Assembly: GCA_030066735.1 (NCBI GenBank)
Contig: JASJBB010000063.1
Location: 1-56,285 of the forward strand
Length of the DNA: 56,285 nucleotides
Origin: Woeseiaceae bacterium
GTDB taxonomy: Bacteria > Pseudomonadota > Gammaproteobacteria > Steroidobacterales > Woeseiaceae
Direction of reading: 5' to 3'
The position numbers were made by a program, and so were the translations under genes. This document shows positions 17,273-25,248 of this stretch, piece by piece (the first letter of the stretch is position 1; every line of letters starts with the position of its first letter). The notes beneath the pieces are model-generated. The model was not told the DNA's origin, did not search any database, and worked only from the letters and a program-made list of their open reading frames with translations.

Positions 17273-20263
17273 TCAGTAGTCGAAGTTCCAGCGGAATCCA
17301 ATGTCCCATCGCTCACCGGTCTGAATAGCCCGCACCACCTGCCTCTTGTTCAGGCTGTAGACGTGTCGCGTCTCGTTAAGGACATTCAGGCCGTTGAAGT
17401 AGAGCGTGAGATTGTCGTTGTAGTAGTAGGTGACACTCAGGTCCAACTGCCCGAATTCCTCCACAAACTGAGGATTGGTCCTCGTGCCCTGGTCCTGGCC
17501 GATGCCGCCGAGGAAGTCGTCACGCCAGTTGTAGGCAAGGCGCACCTGCAGGTCTTCGCCGTCGTAGAAGCCGATGAAGTTGGCCGAATCGCTCAAGCCG
17601 GGCAGTACGAACTGGGTTTCGAGGGACCGGGTCTTGTCATAGGTGAGGTCGCCATCCACCAGCGTCGCGTTGACAATGAACCCGAAGCCCGTGTCACCGA
17701 AGTTATGCTGCAGGTTGATCTCCCAACCGTCCAGCTTCGACGTTCTCTGGTTTACCGGCTGGCTCAGGTCAAAGACGATGGAGGGATCGCCCGGTGAACT
17801 GACGATGGTCTCGCCGTCCACCAACGGGCTGTCCTGGTAATTGTCCAGGATGTAGCGGCCGACCGCCGTGTAGTTGTTGGGATCGATGCCACTTTCCGCA
17901 ACGGCCTGGTTCCAGAGATCGCCGCCGATGATATTGGGGATTTCGAAGACCGTGCCTGATCCACGACCGTCGCCGATGAAGTTCTCCACGTCCTTCTCGA
18001 AATACCCGATGGAGAAATAGCTGCCGCCGTCGTAATACCACTCGAACGACAGGTCAAGGTTCTGCGACTGGATGGGCACCAGACCCGGGTTACCCGCGGA
18101 TGCCTGCGGCCTTACGTTCGGGAAAAACTGCGTGCCGTTGGGTGTGAGGCCGCCCTTGATTTGCTCGTAGTTGGGGCGAGTGATGGTCTCGCTGAATGAT
18201 GCTCGCAGGACGATGTCTTCCCAGGGCTCGATGTCGAAATCGATGTTGGGCAGCGTTACGTCGTAGTCACCCTTGACGTCCGTGAAGCTCTTGATGTCGT
18301 TGCCGTCGGCATCCTGCGCCGCGACGATATTGAGCTCGTTACCCGCACCGACCCACGAGGAGCTGTCATACGTCGTATTCAGCGCGGCAGACCGTACATC
18401 GGTCTCTTCGTAGCGAACGCCCAGGTGGAAGCTGGCCGGCACGTTGAAAAGATCCCCGCCCCAGTTGAACTGGAGATATACGGCGGAGGATTCCTCGGTG
18501 GTCCGAAGGTCGTTCTCCCAGTCGGTCGATGCGCAATAGCCGGTGCCACAGTCGCCGGTCTCGGCATATACGTCGCCGCTGGCGGCGTAATAGGCCTCAC
18601 CCGCGGCCTGCAGGTCTTTCAGCTTGGCCGTGAAGAACTCCCTCTGCAGATCGGGATGATTACTGCCGGAAAGCTCGTCGAACTGGTTCTTGATGGTGGA
18701 ACGAGTCACGATACCGGCAATGTCGCCCGGATTGCCGATGCCGCCCCAGTTGTCGAGCTGCACCGAAACGTTCGCACTCTGATTGTCGACGTCCGTCGTC
18801 TGCACGCCAAAGTCGATGCTGGCCTCGTCGGAGAACTCGAAGGACCCGGCGAGTTTGATTTGCTCGATGTCCATCCTGGCGATTTCATTCGTGAAGACGC
18901 TGCCCGTGAGGATCATGTCATCGGCATACAGCGGACGATTCGCTTCCCCTCCGGAGTTCAGGTCGTTCGAGAAGATCGGCAGTTCGTAACCCGAGATAAA
19001 ACTCTGGCCGACCTTGTTGAAGCTGGCCATCGTGATCAGCGAACTGGTGCCATTGGGGCCGTTCGCGCCCCTTTCAGCGGAGGAGTCATGGTAGTCGAGT
19101 TCCAGCATGAACCGGTCGCTGAGCCACCACTCGAGATTGAAGCCAATGGACTCATTCTCGTTCTTCGATCCATCCGACCCGGTACCCATGGCAAAGTCAT
19201 TGTTGTCATTGGTCTCGGTGTAAATGATCGGGGTAGCAATGGAACGGCCGTCCCATTCACTGGCCTGCGAAAGCGCCGCCGTGTTGGAGAACCAGGCGGA
19301 GAGATCGCTGTACGTACGGTCCAGCTCGAACTCCGAGCGGATGTAGTCCACGGTTGCCGTTACGTCTTCGGTCACGGCCCATTGCAGGACGACCTGGGCA
19401 TTGGTCCTGGTAGTCTCGAATTCAGCAATGTTGTAGGCAATCGCCTGCGGAATCGAATAGCTCTCGTCAGCCGTCTGCGGCCGGTTGATCTGGTTCGCGT
19501 CATTGATGACCCTGGGGTCCACCGAACCATCCGGCAGTACATCGTCACCCGGCCGGGTGAACCAGCCGTTGACGACAGCCTCGTTCACGCCGTTGTTCCT
19601 CTGCTGGTGACTGGCCGTAATGGCGAGGCCGACCCGGTCGTCCGCGAACCGGCCCAGGTAAATGCCGGAGACCTCGGGTGTAACGCTGTCGCCCGTGCGG
19701 GTCGACGTATCCATTACCGCTTTGCCCGCAAGACTCAGTGTGGGTTCGCCTTCGAGGGGGCTGGGCGTCTGGATGTCGATCGTGGAACCGATGCCGCCTG
19801 ACGGCACGTCGGCGCGGCCCGTCTTGTAAACATTGACACCCGCTACGCCTTCAGAGGCCAGGTCGGCAAAGTCGAACGAGCGGTTGACGCCGTTGTGCGT
19901 CGGCATCTGGCGGCCATTGATGGTCACCAGGTTGAATTCCGGTCCGAAGCCACGCACCGTCACCGAGCTGCCCTCGCCGCGCTGCCGGTCGATCGACACG
20001 CCGGTGATTCGCTGCAGGGACTCGGCCAGGTTTGCATCGGGGAACTTACCGATGTCCTCTGCAGAAATCGCGTCGACAACGCCCCTCGAGGCGCGCTTGA
20101 TATCCATGGAGCGCGTCAAGCTGCTGCGGATACCTGTCGTGACGATTTCCTCGATAACCTCGCCTTCCTGCGCGACGGACACTGAAGGCGTCGAGAAAGC
20201 CGTACCGACTGCGACGGCCACGGCCACAGCGAGTGGTTTCCTGGTAAAAGAAGAGTCTTGCAT
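17273..20263 (-). CDS. TonB-dependent receptor (probable beta-glucan oligosaccharide transporter)
   Basis: Outer-membrane active transporter of 996 residues: signal peptide (1-31, cleavage after SVSVA), TonB box EEIVTTG (about 38-44), plug domain with FPDANLAESLQRITGVSIDR, TVRGFGPEFNLVTINGRQMP and SGGIGSTIDIQTP, and a long beta-barrel ending in an aromatic residue (FRWNFDY). It resembles Caulobacter/Xanthomonas oligosaccharide receptors, lacks the carboxypeptidase-like extension of SusC proteins, and shows no siderophore-receptor feature I recognise. The repeat lipoprotein follows on the same strand. Its promoter (TTGACA-17-TATAAG on the minus strand) is overlain by a perfect LacI-type palindrome, so induction by a glucan product is expected. 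The substrate is inferred from the GH16 gene nearby. Confidence 0.92.
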   Translation of the reverse strand: MQDSSFTRKPLAVAVAVAVGTAFSTPSVSVAQEGEVIEEIVTTGIRSSLTRSMDIKRASRGVVDAISAEDIGKFPDANLAESLQRITGVSIDRQRGEGSSVTVRGFGPEFNLVTINGRQMPTHNGVNRSFDFADLASEGVAGVNVYKTGRADVPSGGIGSTIDIQTPSPLEGEPTLSLAGKAVMDTSTRTGDSVTPEVSGIYLGRFADDRVGLAITASHQQRNNGVNEAVVNGWFTRPGDDVLPDGSVDPRVINDANQINRPQTADESYSIPQAIAYNIAEFETTRTNAQVVLQWAVTEDVTATVDYIRSEFELDRTYSDLSAWFSNTAALSQASEWDGRSIATPIIYTETNDNNDFAMGTGSDGSKNENESIGFNLEWWLSDRFMLELDYHDSSAERGANGPNGTSSLITMASFNKVGQSFISGYELPIFSNDLNSGGEANRPLYADDMILTGSVFTNEIARMDIEQIKLAGSFEFSDEASIDFGVQTTDVDNQSANVSVQLDNWGGIGNPGDIAGIVTRSTIKNQFDELSGSNHPDLQREFFTAKLKDLQAAGEAYYAASGDVYAETGDCGTGYCASTDWENDLRTTEESSAVYLQFNWGGDLFNVPASFHLGVRYEETDVRSAALNTTYDSSSWVGAGNELNIVAAQDADGNDIKSFTDVKGDYDVTLPNIDFDIEPWEDIVLRASFSETITRPNYEQIKGGLTPNGTQFFPNVRPQASAGNPGLVPIQSQNLDLSFEWYYDGGSYFSIGYFEKDVENFIGDGRGSGTVFEIPNIIGGDLWNQAVAESGIDPNNYTAVGRYILDNYQDSPLVDGETIVSSPGDPSIVFDLSQPVNQRTSKLDGWEINLQHNFGDTGFGFIVNATLVDGDLTYDKTRSLETQFVLPGLSDSANFIGFYDGEDLQVRLAYNWRDDFLGGIGQDQGTRTNPQFVEEFGQLDLSVTYYYNDNLTLYFNGLNVLNETRHVYSLNKRQVVRAIQTGERWDIGFRWNFDY

Positions 20264-20385
20264 GCCTGAATTCCCCCGGGCTCTTGGATTCCAACGTGTA
20301 CCGCGGTCCTCCGGAACTCGGCGTCCGGCTATCCGCGTGTTTTTTGATTAGCGTTTCAGAACCCCCACGGCCCTGTTTGTTTTTT

Positions 20386-20437
20386 TTGACAACGCTACTG
20401 GCTCCGTTCTTATAATAGACGCTGACAGCGCTGTCAA
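20386..20437. promoter_or_regulatory. Divergent promoters of the TonB receptor and ADP-ribosylglycohydrolase genes
   Basis: Minus strand: -35 TTGACA (plus 20432-20437), 17-base spacer, -10 TATAAG (plus 20409-20414), for the receptor gene. Plus strand: -35 TTGACA (20386-20391), 19-base spacer, -10 TATAAT (20411-20416), for the gene at 20485. The -10 elements overlap, so the two promoters probably compete. The operator at 20423-20436 covers the receptor -35 and the expected plus-strand start site. Confidence 0.72.
20423..20436. promoter_or_regulatory. LacI-type operator 1 (TGACAGCGCTGTCA)
   Basis: Perfect 14-base palindrome with a central CG, the usual form of LacI-family operators. The 12-base core recurs at 21569 and 23664, always in the promoter region of a gene of this locus. 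The regulator at 21645 is the natural candidate to bind it. Confidence 0.8.
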
Positions 20438-20484
20438 TACAAATTCGAAAAAAGGTACAGCGGCGCTGTCTGTACCTGTGGGGG

Positions 20485-21564
20485 TTGAATTTGAAAGCGG
20501 TGAGTGCCGATCCGGCAAGGGTTCGCGCTGCCTGGCAGGGGCGCATATCGGGCTGCATCCTCGGCAAACCGGTCGAGGTCCTGTCGTTTCAGCAGGGTCT
20601 CGACGGATTGACCGATTATCTCGCGGATACCGGCGCGCTGCCGCTGCGCGACTACGTGCCGCTCGAGCCGGGCTCGACCGTGGAACGGCGCGGTAAAGCC
20701 TGCTGTCGCGACCATATCTCGCGCGCCGAGCCCGATGACGACATCGACTACACGGTGCTGGCCCTGATGCTGCTCGAGGAACACGGCGTCGGTTTTGACG
20801 TCACCGACGTTGCCCGCGCCTGGCTGCGGCGGCTGCCCGCGGGCGCCACCTGGACCGCCGAGCGCGCCGCGTACGCGACGTTGCTCGCCAACATGGACGA
20901 CGAATTCGTCAACGGCGACGAACCCGGCTTCGACATCGGCCTGTGCTCCGCAAACGACTACAACGACTGGATCGGCGCCCAGATACGCGCCGACCTTTAT
21001 GGCTGGGTGTGCCCCGGGCGCCCCGCCCTTGCAGCCGAACTCGCTGCACGCGACGCCTCGCTGTCGCACCGGGACGACGGCGTCTACGGGGCGATGTTCG
21101 TCGCCGCACTCGCGGCGGCAATTCCGGCCGGCCGCACGATCGACGCCGCGGTCGACGCCGCCCTCGGTCAGATTCCCGCGGGCAGCGGGGCCGCCGCAGC
21201 CGTCGCCTTCGGCCGCGGACTCGTGGGCCGCGACGACGCGGTCGAACGCTTGCACCAGGAATTTGCCGGCCTGTCACCGGTGCACACGGTGAACAACCTG
21301 GCGCTGGTGGTGTGGGCGTTGTTGTCCGCTGACGACTTCAGCGCGGCCATCGGGGACGCCGTGGCTGCCGGATGGGACACCGACTGCAACGGCGCAACGG
21401 TCGGCGGCCTGTTCGGTCTGACCGGCAACCCCATTCCCGGCCACTGGACAGCGCCCTGGAACGAGCGCGTGGCCGTGAACCTGGCGGGGCAGTCGGAGCT
21501 GGCGCTGGGCGAACTCGTCGCGCGCACGATGGCCGTGGCCGATCGAATCGGGGCGAGCCATTGA
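20485..21564 (+). CDS. ADP-ribosylglycohydrolase-family protein
   Basis: Cytoplasmic all-helical protein of 359 residues in the ADP-ribosylglycohydrolase family (PF03747), whose members use a two-metal site to cleave ADP-ribose or related N-/O-glycosidic bonds. Probable metal ligands are in EPDDDIDYT (82-90) and GWDTDCNGATVGG (D298, D300); the first replaces the usual TDDT motif. The start is TTG 20485 after GGGGG, or GTG 20500. It is divergent from the TonB receptor and shares its operator, and the next gene is the locus regulator. Such proteins in sugar loci may act on a glycoside rather than ADP-ribose; which applies here cannot be told from sequence. Confidence 0.8.
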   Translation: MNLKAVSADPARVRAAWQGRISGCILGKPVEVLSFQQGLDGLTDYLADTGALPLRDYVPLEPGSTVERRGKACCRDHISRAEPDDDIDYTVLALMLLEEHGVGFDVTDVARAWLRRLPAGATWTAERAAYATLLANMDDEFVNGDEPGFDIGLCSANDYNDWIGAQIRADLYGWVCPGRPALAAELAARDASLSHRDDGVYGAMFVAALAAAIPAGRTIDAAVDAALGQIPAGSGAAAAVAFGRGLVGRDDAVERLHQEFAGLSPVHTVNNLALVVWALLSADDFSAAIGDAVAAGWDTDCNGATVGGLFGLTGNPIPGHWTAPWNERVAVNLAGQSELALGELVARTMAVADRIGASH

Positions 21565-21566
21565 AA

Positions 21567-21595
21567 CAGACAGCGCTGTCACCGGACATGACAAT
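21567..21595 (+). promoter_or_regulatory. lacI-family gene promoter with operator 2
   Basis: GACAGCGCTGTC at 21569-21580 repeats the core of operator 1. A possible promoter CAGACA-17-GACAAT (21567-21572 and 21590-21595) places the operator over the -35, as in the receptor and GH16 promoters. Autoregulation of the LacI-family gene at 21645 is inferred. Confidence 0.6.
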
Positions 21596-21644
21596 TTGCT
21601 AGTTTTGCCTCCTCGGAGGCCCCTGACCGCGAGAGAGACCAGGA

Positions 21645-22679
21645 ATGCCGAAAGCCACCATTGATGACGTTGCCGAACTGGCCGGAGTGTCGATCAAGAC
21701 TGTTTCTCGCGTCGTCAATCGCGAACCGAACGTGCGCGAGCAGACGCGCGAGAAAGTCCAGAACGCGATCACGCGGCTCAACTACCGTCCTAACAAAGCC
21801 GCCCGGAATCTCGCCAGCCATCATTCACACCTGTTTGTCCTGATCTACGACGACCCGAGTGCCTACGAAGTCCCGAGCGCCGGTTTTATTGTCCGCATGC
21901 AGCAGGGCGCCCTGCGCGCCTGTCGCACGGGCGACTACGAGTTGCTGATTCACCCCTGCCGCTACCGCAACGAGAACGTCGACTCGGAAATCAGGACGCT
22001 GATCGAACGGGTGCGCCCGGACGGCATCGTGCTGGCCGCCCCCCTTTCGAACGTGCCGAGAGTCGTCGGGGCGATCGAAGCGACCGGCACGCCATTGATT
22101 CGCGTCTCCCCGGGCAAGGCGAACGGAGACTCGCAGTACGTCGCGACGAACGATCGTGAATTCAGCGCCGAGATGACGCGCTACCTGGCGAGCCTCGGTC
22201 ACAAGCGCATCGCATTTGTCGCGGGTAACCCGGCGCACGAAGCCGTCGCCAATCGACTCGAGGGCTACCTGGATGGGCTCGAACAAAGCGGTCTCGAGGC
22301 CCGCGACGAACTCGTCATCAAGGGTGACAACTCCATTCGCTCGGGAGAAGCGGCAGCTGCACTGCTGCTGGAGAGCCCCGATCCGCCGACGGCGATTTTT
22401 GCGGCTAACGACGACATGGCGGCAGGCGTCATGCGCGTTGCAAATCGCCTCGGCGTGAAGGTCCCGGACCAGCTATCGGTGGCCGGTTGCGACGATATCG
22501 CGCTGGCCCAGCAGATCTATCCGGCCCTGACCACGATCAACCAGCCGCTGTCACAGATGGCCGAAGCCGCGGTGCTCAAGCTAATCAAGTCGCAGCGTGG
22601 CAATAACGATGTTGACGGCCCGACGATCGTGCCCGGTACGCTGATGATCAGGGAATCGACGGCTGCCGCCCCCGACTGA
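21645..22679 (+). CDS. LacI-family transcriptional regulator of the beta-glucan locus
   Basis: The 344-residue repressor has the LacI helix-turn-helix at residues 3-58 (IDDVAELAGVSIKTVSRVVN, then LNYRPNKAARNLAS hinge) and a periplasmic-binding-protein-like sensor domain with FAANDDMAAGVMRVAN and VAGCDDIALAQQIYPALTT. ATG 21645 is preceded by CCAGGA. The gene lies inside a set of genes whose promoters carry TGACAGCGCTGTCA-like palindromes, including its own. It should therefore control the TonB receptor and lipoprotein, the ADP-ribosylglycohydrolase, the GH16 enzyme and the GPH porter. The effector is probably a beta-glucan breakdown product or glucose. Its stop codon lies 14 bases from the end of the convergent GH16 gene. 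Confidence 0.92.
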   Translation: MPKATIDDVAELAGVSIKTVSRVVNREPNVREQTREKVQNAITRLNYRPNKAARNLASHHSHLFVLIYDDPSAYEVPSAGFIVRMQQGALRACRTGDYELLIHPCRYRNENVDSEIRTLIERVRPDGIVLAAPLSNVPRVVGAIEATGTPLIRVSPGKANGDSQYVATNDREFSAEMTRYLASLGHKRIAFVAGNPAHEAVANRLEGYLDGLEQSGLEARDELVIKGDNSIRSGEAAAALLLESPDPPTAIFAANDDMAAGVMRVANRLGVKVPDQLSVAGCDDIALAQQIYPALTTINQPLSQMAEAAVLKLIKSQRGNNDVDGPTIVPGTLMIRESTAAAPD

Positions 22680-22693
22680 CGGCCGTCAAAAGG

Positions 22694-23620
22694 TTACGGC
22701 TCGCCGCTGTAGACCCTGACGTAATCGACCTCCATCGTTACCGGGAATACCGTCGACGCGTTCGGCGGCCCGGGCCAGTTGCCGCCGACCGCGACATTGA
22801 GAAGGAGGTGGAAGTGCTGGTCGAACGGCGCGGGAAACGGGGCGCCGGATGACGACCAGGCGTTCTTCATCGAGTAGAGCGTGTCGTTGACATACCAGCG
22901 TATCTCGGTCGGGTCCCACTCGATGGCGTAGACATGGAAACTGGTCGCCGCGTCCATCGGCGCGACGTACTCGCCACCCGACAGGGTGTTGCCGGGCCAC
23001 TCACCACCGTAGTGGATCGTGCCGTGGACCGTGTTGTTGCCGCCAACACCCAGGTTGACGGCCTCGACGATATCGATCTCGCCCGACGCTGCCCAGCCGC
23101 CGTAGACGTTGTCCTGCGGCAGCATCCAGAACGCGGGCCAGATGCCCTGGCCGGCCGGCAAGCGGATGCGCGCCTCGACGCGGCCATAGCGCAATGCAAA
23201 ACGGTCGCGAGTGTTGAGGCGTGCCGAGGTGTAGTTCTTGCCGTTCGATACCTCGCTGCGGGCCGTGATTACGAGGTTGCCGTTTTCGAGCTGTGCGCTG
23301 TTCGGCAGGTACCACTGCAGCTCGTTATTGCCCCAGCCCGGGATGCCGTACTGGGAGCCGTCGCCTTCCTCGAAGAACCAGGTCTCGGGGTCGAGCTGCG
23401 CCGCGTCGAACTCGTCGCTCCACACCAGCGTGAGCGTATCGCCGGGCGACACCGCCGAATTGTCCACGGTGACCAGTGCCGGGTTGGGGATGTTGACATT
23501 GTCGCCGGACGGGGGCGGTGGCGGGTTCGGTGGCGGAGTGTTGTTGCCTCCGCCGCCACTTCCGCCACAGGCGGCCATGCCGGCCGTCAACAGAAAAAAT
23601 AACAGGAGTTGCTTGCTCAT
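22694..23620 (-). CDS. GH16 endo-beta-1,3-glucanase (laminarinase-like) lipoprotein
   Basis: Exported lipoprotein of 308 residues: signal with lipobox MAAC (C18), a glycine- and proline-rich linker (19-40), then a glycoside hydrolase family 16 jelly-roll. The catalytic signature is GEIDIVE (E181 nucleophile, D183, E186 acid/base), with the flanking WPAFWMLPQ and a C-terminal VAVGGNWPGPPN block typical of laminarinases. The frame continues upstream to 23791, but ATG 23620 gives the signal peptide directly. It would cut laminarin or other beta-1,3-glucans at the cell surface for uptake by the TonB receptor. A LacI-type operator lies 43-56 bases before its start, shared with the divergent porter gene. 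Confidence 0.92.
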   Translation of the reverse strand: MSKQLLLFFLLTAGMAACGGSGGGGNNTPPPNPPPPPSGDNVNIPNPALVTVDNSAVSPGDTLTLVWSDEFDAAQLDPETWFFEEGDGSQYGIPGWGNNELQWYLPNSAQLENGNLVITARSEVSNGKNYTSARLNTRDRFALRYGRVEARIRLPAGQGIWPAFWMLPQDNVYGGWAASGEIDIVEAVNLGVGGNNTVHGTIHYGGEWPGNTLSGGEYVAPMDAATSFHVYAIEWDPTEIRWYVNDTLYSMKNAWSSSGAPFPAPFDQHFHLLLNVAVGGNWPGPPNASTVFPVTMEVDYVRVYSGEP

Positions 23621-23648
23621 CGGGACAACCGGCCTCTTTGCAGCGCGC

Positions 23649-23677
23649 CTTGTAGCACCGTTTGACAGCGCTGTCCA
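23649..23677 (-). promoter_or_regulatory. GH16 promoter with LacI-type operator 3
   Basis: Minus-strand promoter TGGACA-17-TACAAG (plus 23672-23677 and 23649-23654). The operator TGACAGCGCTGTCC (23663-23676) covers the -35, as at the TonB receptor promoter. On the plus strand, TTGACA at 23662-23667 could be the -35 for the porter gene at 23740, with a poor -10 (CACGAT). Confidence 0.65.
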
Positions 23678-23711
23678 TTCAGGCCACGATGCGTCGGGCC
23701 GCATCGGCGGT

Positions 23712-23727
23712 GACCGCCCGGGCGGTC
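23712..23727. repeat. 16-base perfect palindrome before the porter gene
   Basis: GACCGCCC/GGGCGGTC ends 12 bases before the ATG at 23740, so it would lie in the leader RNA or overlap the ribosome site. It could be a second operator or an RNA hairpin, or chance in GC-rich DNA. Confidence 0.3.
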
Positions 23728-23739
23728 GCGTCGTGAACG

Positions 23740-25155
23740 ATGACTGATAACAATAAACGGGGGCGCGGCGTGGCAGCAGATAGCGAACCACTTCGATTCA
23801 GTGAGAAATTGGGCTACGGCCTGGGCGACGCTGCGTCGAATTTTTTCTTCGTCACGTTCAACATCTTCCTGCTGTATTACTACACGGATGTGTTCGGCCT
23901 GCTGCCAGCCGCAGTCGGCACGATGTTCCTGGTCACGAAAGTGCTCGATGCAGTCAGCGACCCGATCATGGGCATCATCGCCGACCGCACCAACTCCCGC
24001 TGGGGCAAGTATCGGCCGTACCTGCTCTGGGGCGCCATACCGTATGGTATCTGCGGTTACCTGATGTTCGCCAACCCGGACCTCTCGTACTCCGGCAAGC
24101 TGATCTATGCCTACGTCACCTACTCGCTGATGATGCTCGCCTACACGGCGATCAACGTGCCCTACTCGGCGCTGCTCGGCGTGATCTCGCCCTCGTCGAT
24201 CGAGCGTACCAAGGCGGCCAGCTTCCGGTTCTTTGGTGCCTTCCTGGCCGGCTGGGTCATCGCGACCTTTGTCACGCCGCTCAAGAACATCCTCGGTGGC
24301 GGAGACGACGCGCTCGGCTTCCAGCTGACCATGGGCATCTTCGGGTTCGCCTCGGTCGCGCTGTTCTGGGTGACCTTCGCGACGACGCGTGAGAGGGTGA
24401 CGCCGCCGCAGGAAGACACGAACCTGCGCAGAGACCTGGCGGCGGCTCTGAACAACGGCCCCTGGATCGCACTGATTTTCGCCGGCATTTTCTCGCTCAC
24501 CAACATCGCGGTCCGCCAGGCTGCCCAGGTTTACTACATCAAGTACTTTGTCGGCGATGACGGCACGCCGCTGTTCCTGATCTTCGACAAGACCGCGATA
24601 TTTCTGTCGCTCGGGACCCTGGCCATGCTGGTGGGCGTGACGTTCACCAAGATGCTGAGCGAGCGCTTCGACAAACGCCACCTGATGATCTTCCTGTCGG
24701 TGCTCAACGCCTTGTCCATGGCATCGTTCCTGTTCATACCCGCAGACCAGTACTGGTTGATGGTCGCCATCAACGTCTTCGGTAACCTGGTGGCAGGGCC
24801 GACGCCCGCCCTGGTCTGGTCGATGTACGCCGACTGCGCCGACTATGGCGAATGGAAGACCGGGCGCCGGACGACCGGTTTGATTTTTTCCACGGTGCAG
24901 TTCTCTCACAAATTCGGCCTGGCCGTAGGCGCCGGGCTTGCCGGCATCATGCTGTCGTGGTTCGGCTTCGTGGCAAACGAGGTGCAGACCGACGATGCGC
25001 TCGCCGGCATTCGCTTCATGTTCAGCGTCGTGCCGGCGGCGTTTGCGCTGATGGGTGTCGTCGCCATCTACTTCTACCGCATCGATTCGGAACTGGCGCA
25101 GCGCGTCGAACGGGAATTGTCGGCCCGCCGCGCCGCCCCGGCCGAAACCGGGTAA
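23740..25155 (+). CDS. GPH-family (MelB-like) sugar:cation symporter
   Basis: Inner-membrane protein of 471 residues with about 12 hydrophobic segments. The family signature DAVSDPIMGIIADRT and RWGKYRPYLLWG near residues 68-100 identifies the glycoside-pentoside-hexuronide symporters. The C-terminal half contains DYGEWKTGRRTTGL, also typical. It imports a small sugar from the periplasm with a cation; given the GH16 enzyme and shared operator, glucose, laminaribiose or a similar product is likely. The ATG at 23740 is divergent from the GH16 gene. No beta-glucosidase is encoded nearby, so oligosaccharide cleavage must rely on genes outside this window. Confidence 0.88.
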   Translation: MTDNNKRGRGVAADSEPLRFSEKLGYGLGDAASNFFFVTFNIFLLYYYTDVFGLLPAAVGTMFLVTKVLDAVSDPIMGIIADRTNSRWGKYRPYLLWGAIPYGICGYLMFANPDLSYSGKLIYAYVTYSLMMLAYTAINVPYSALLGVISPSSIERTKAASFRFFGAFLAGWVIATFVTPLKNILGGGDDALGFQLTMGIFGFASVALFWVTFATTRERVTPPQEDTNLRRDLAAALNNGPWIALIFAGIFSLTNIAVRQAAQVYYIKYFVGDDGTPLFLIFDKTAIFLSLGTLAMLVGVTFTKMLSERFDKRHLMIFLSVLNALSMASFLFIPADQYWLMVAINVFGNLVAGPTPALVWSMYADCADYGEWKTGRRTTGLIFSTVQFSHKFGLAVGAGLAGIMLSWFGFVANEVQTDDALAGIRFMFSVVPAAFALMGVVAIYFYRIDSELAQRVERELSARRAAPAETG

Positions 25156-25248
25156 GTCTTACAATTTATTACAATTTCCGGGCTTTGCCGGAACCGCAAT
25201 GTGTTAAATACATACGGCATCCATCGCGCTGTTGCCTACAATGCCGTT

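Noticed and set aside
22677..22688. 12-base palindrome TGACGGCCGTCA at the end of the first LacI-family gene
   Set aside because: No loop and no T run, so not a terminator; it overlaps the stop codon of the gene, and a single copy gives no support as an operator.
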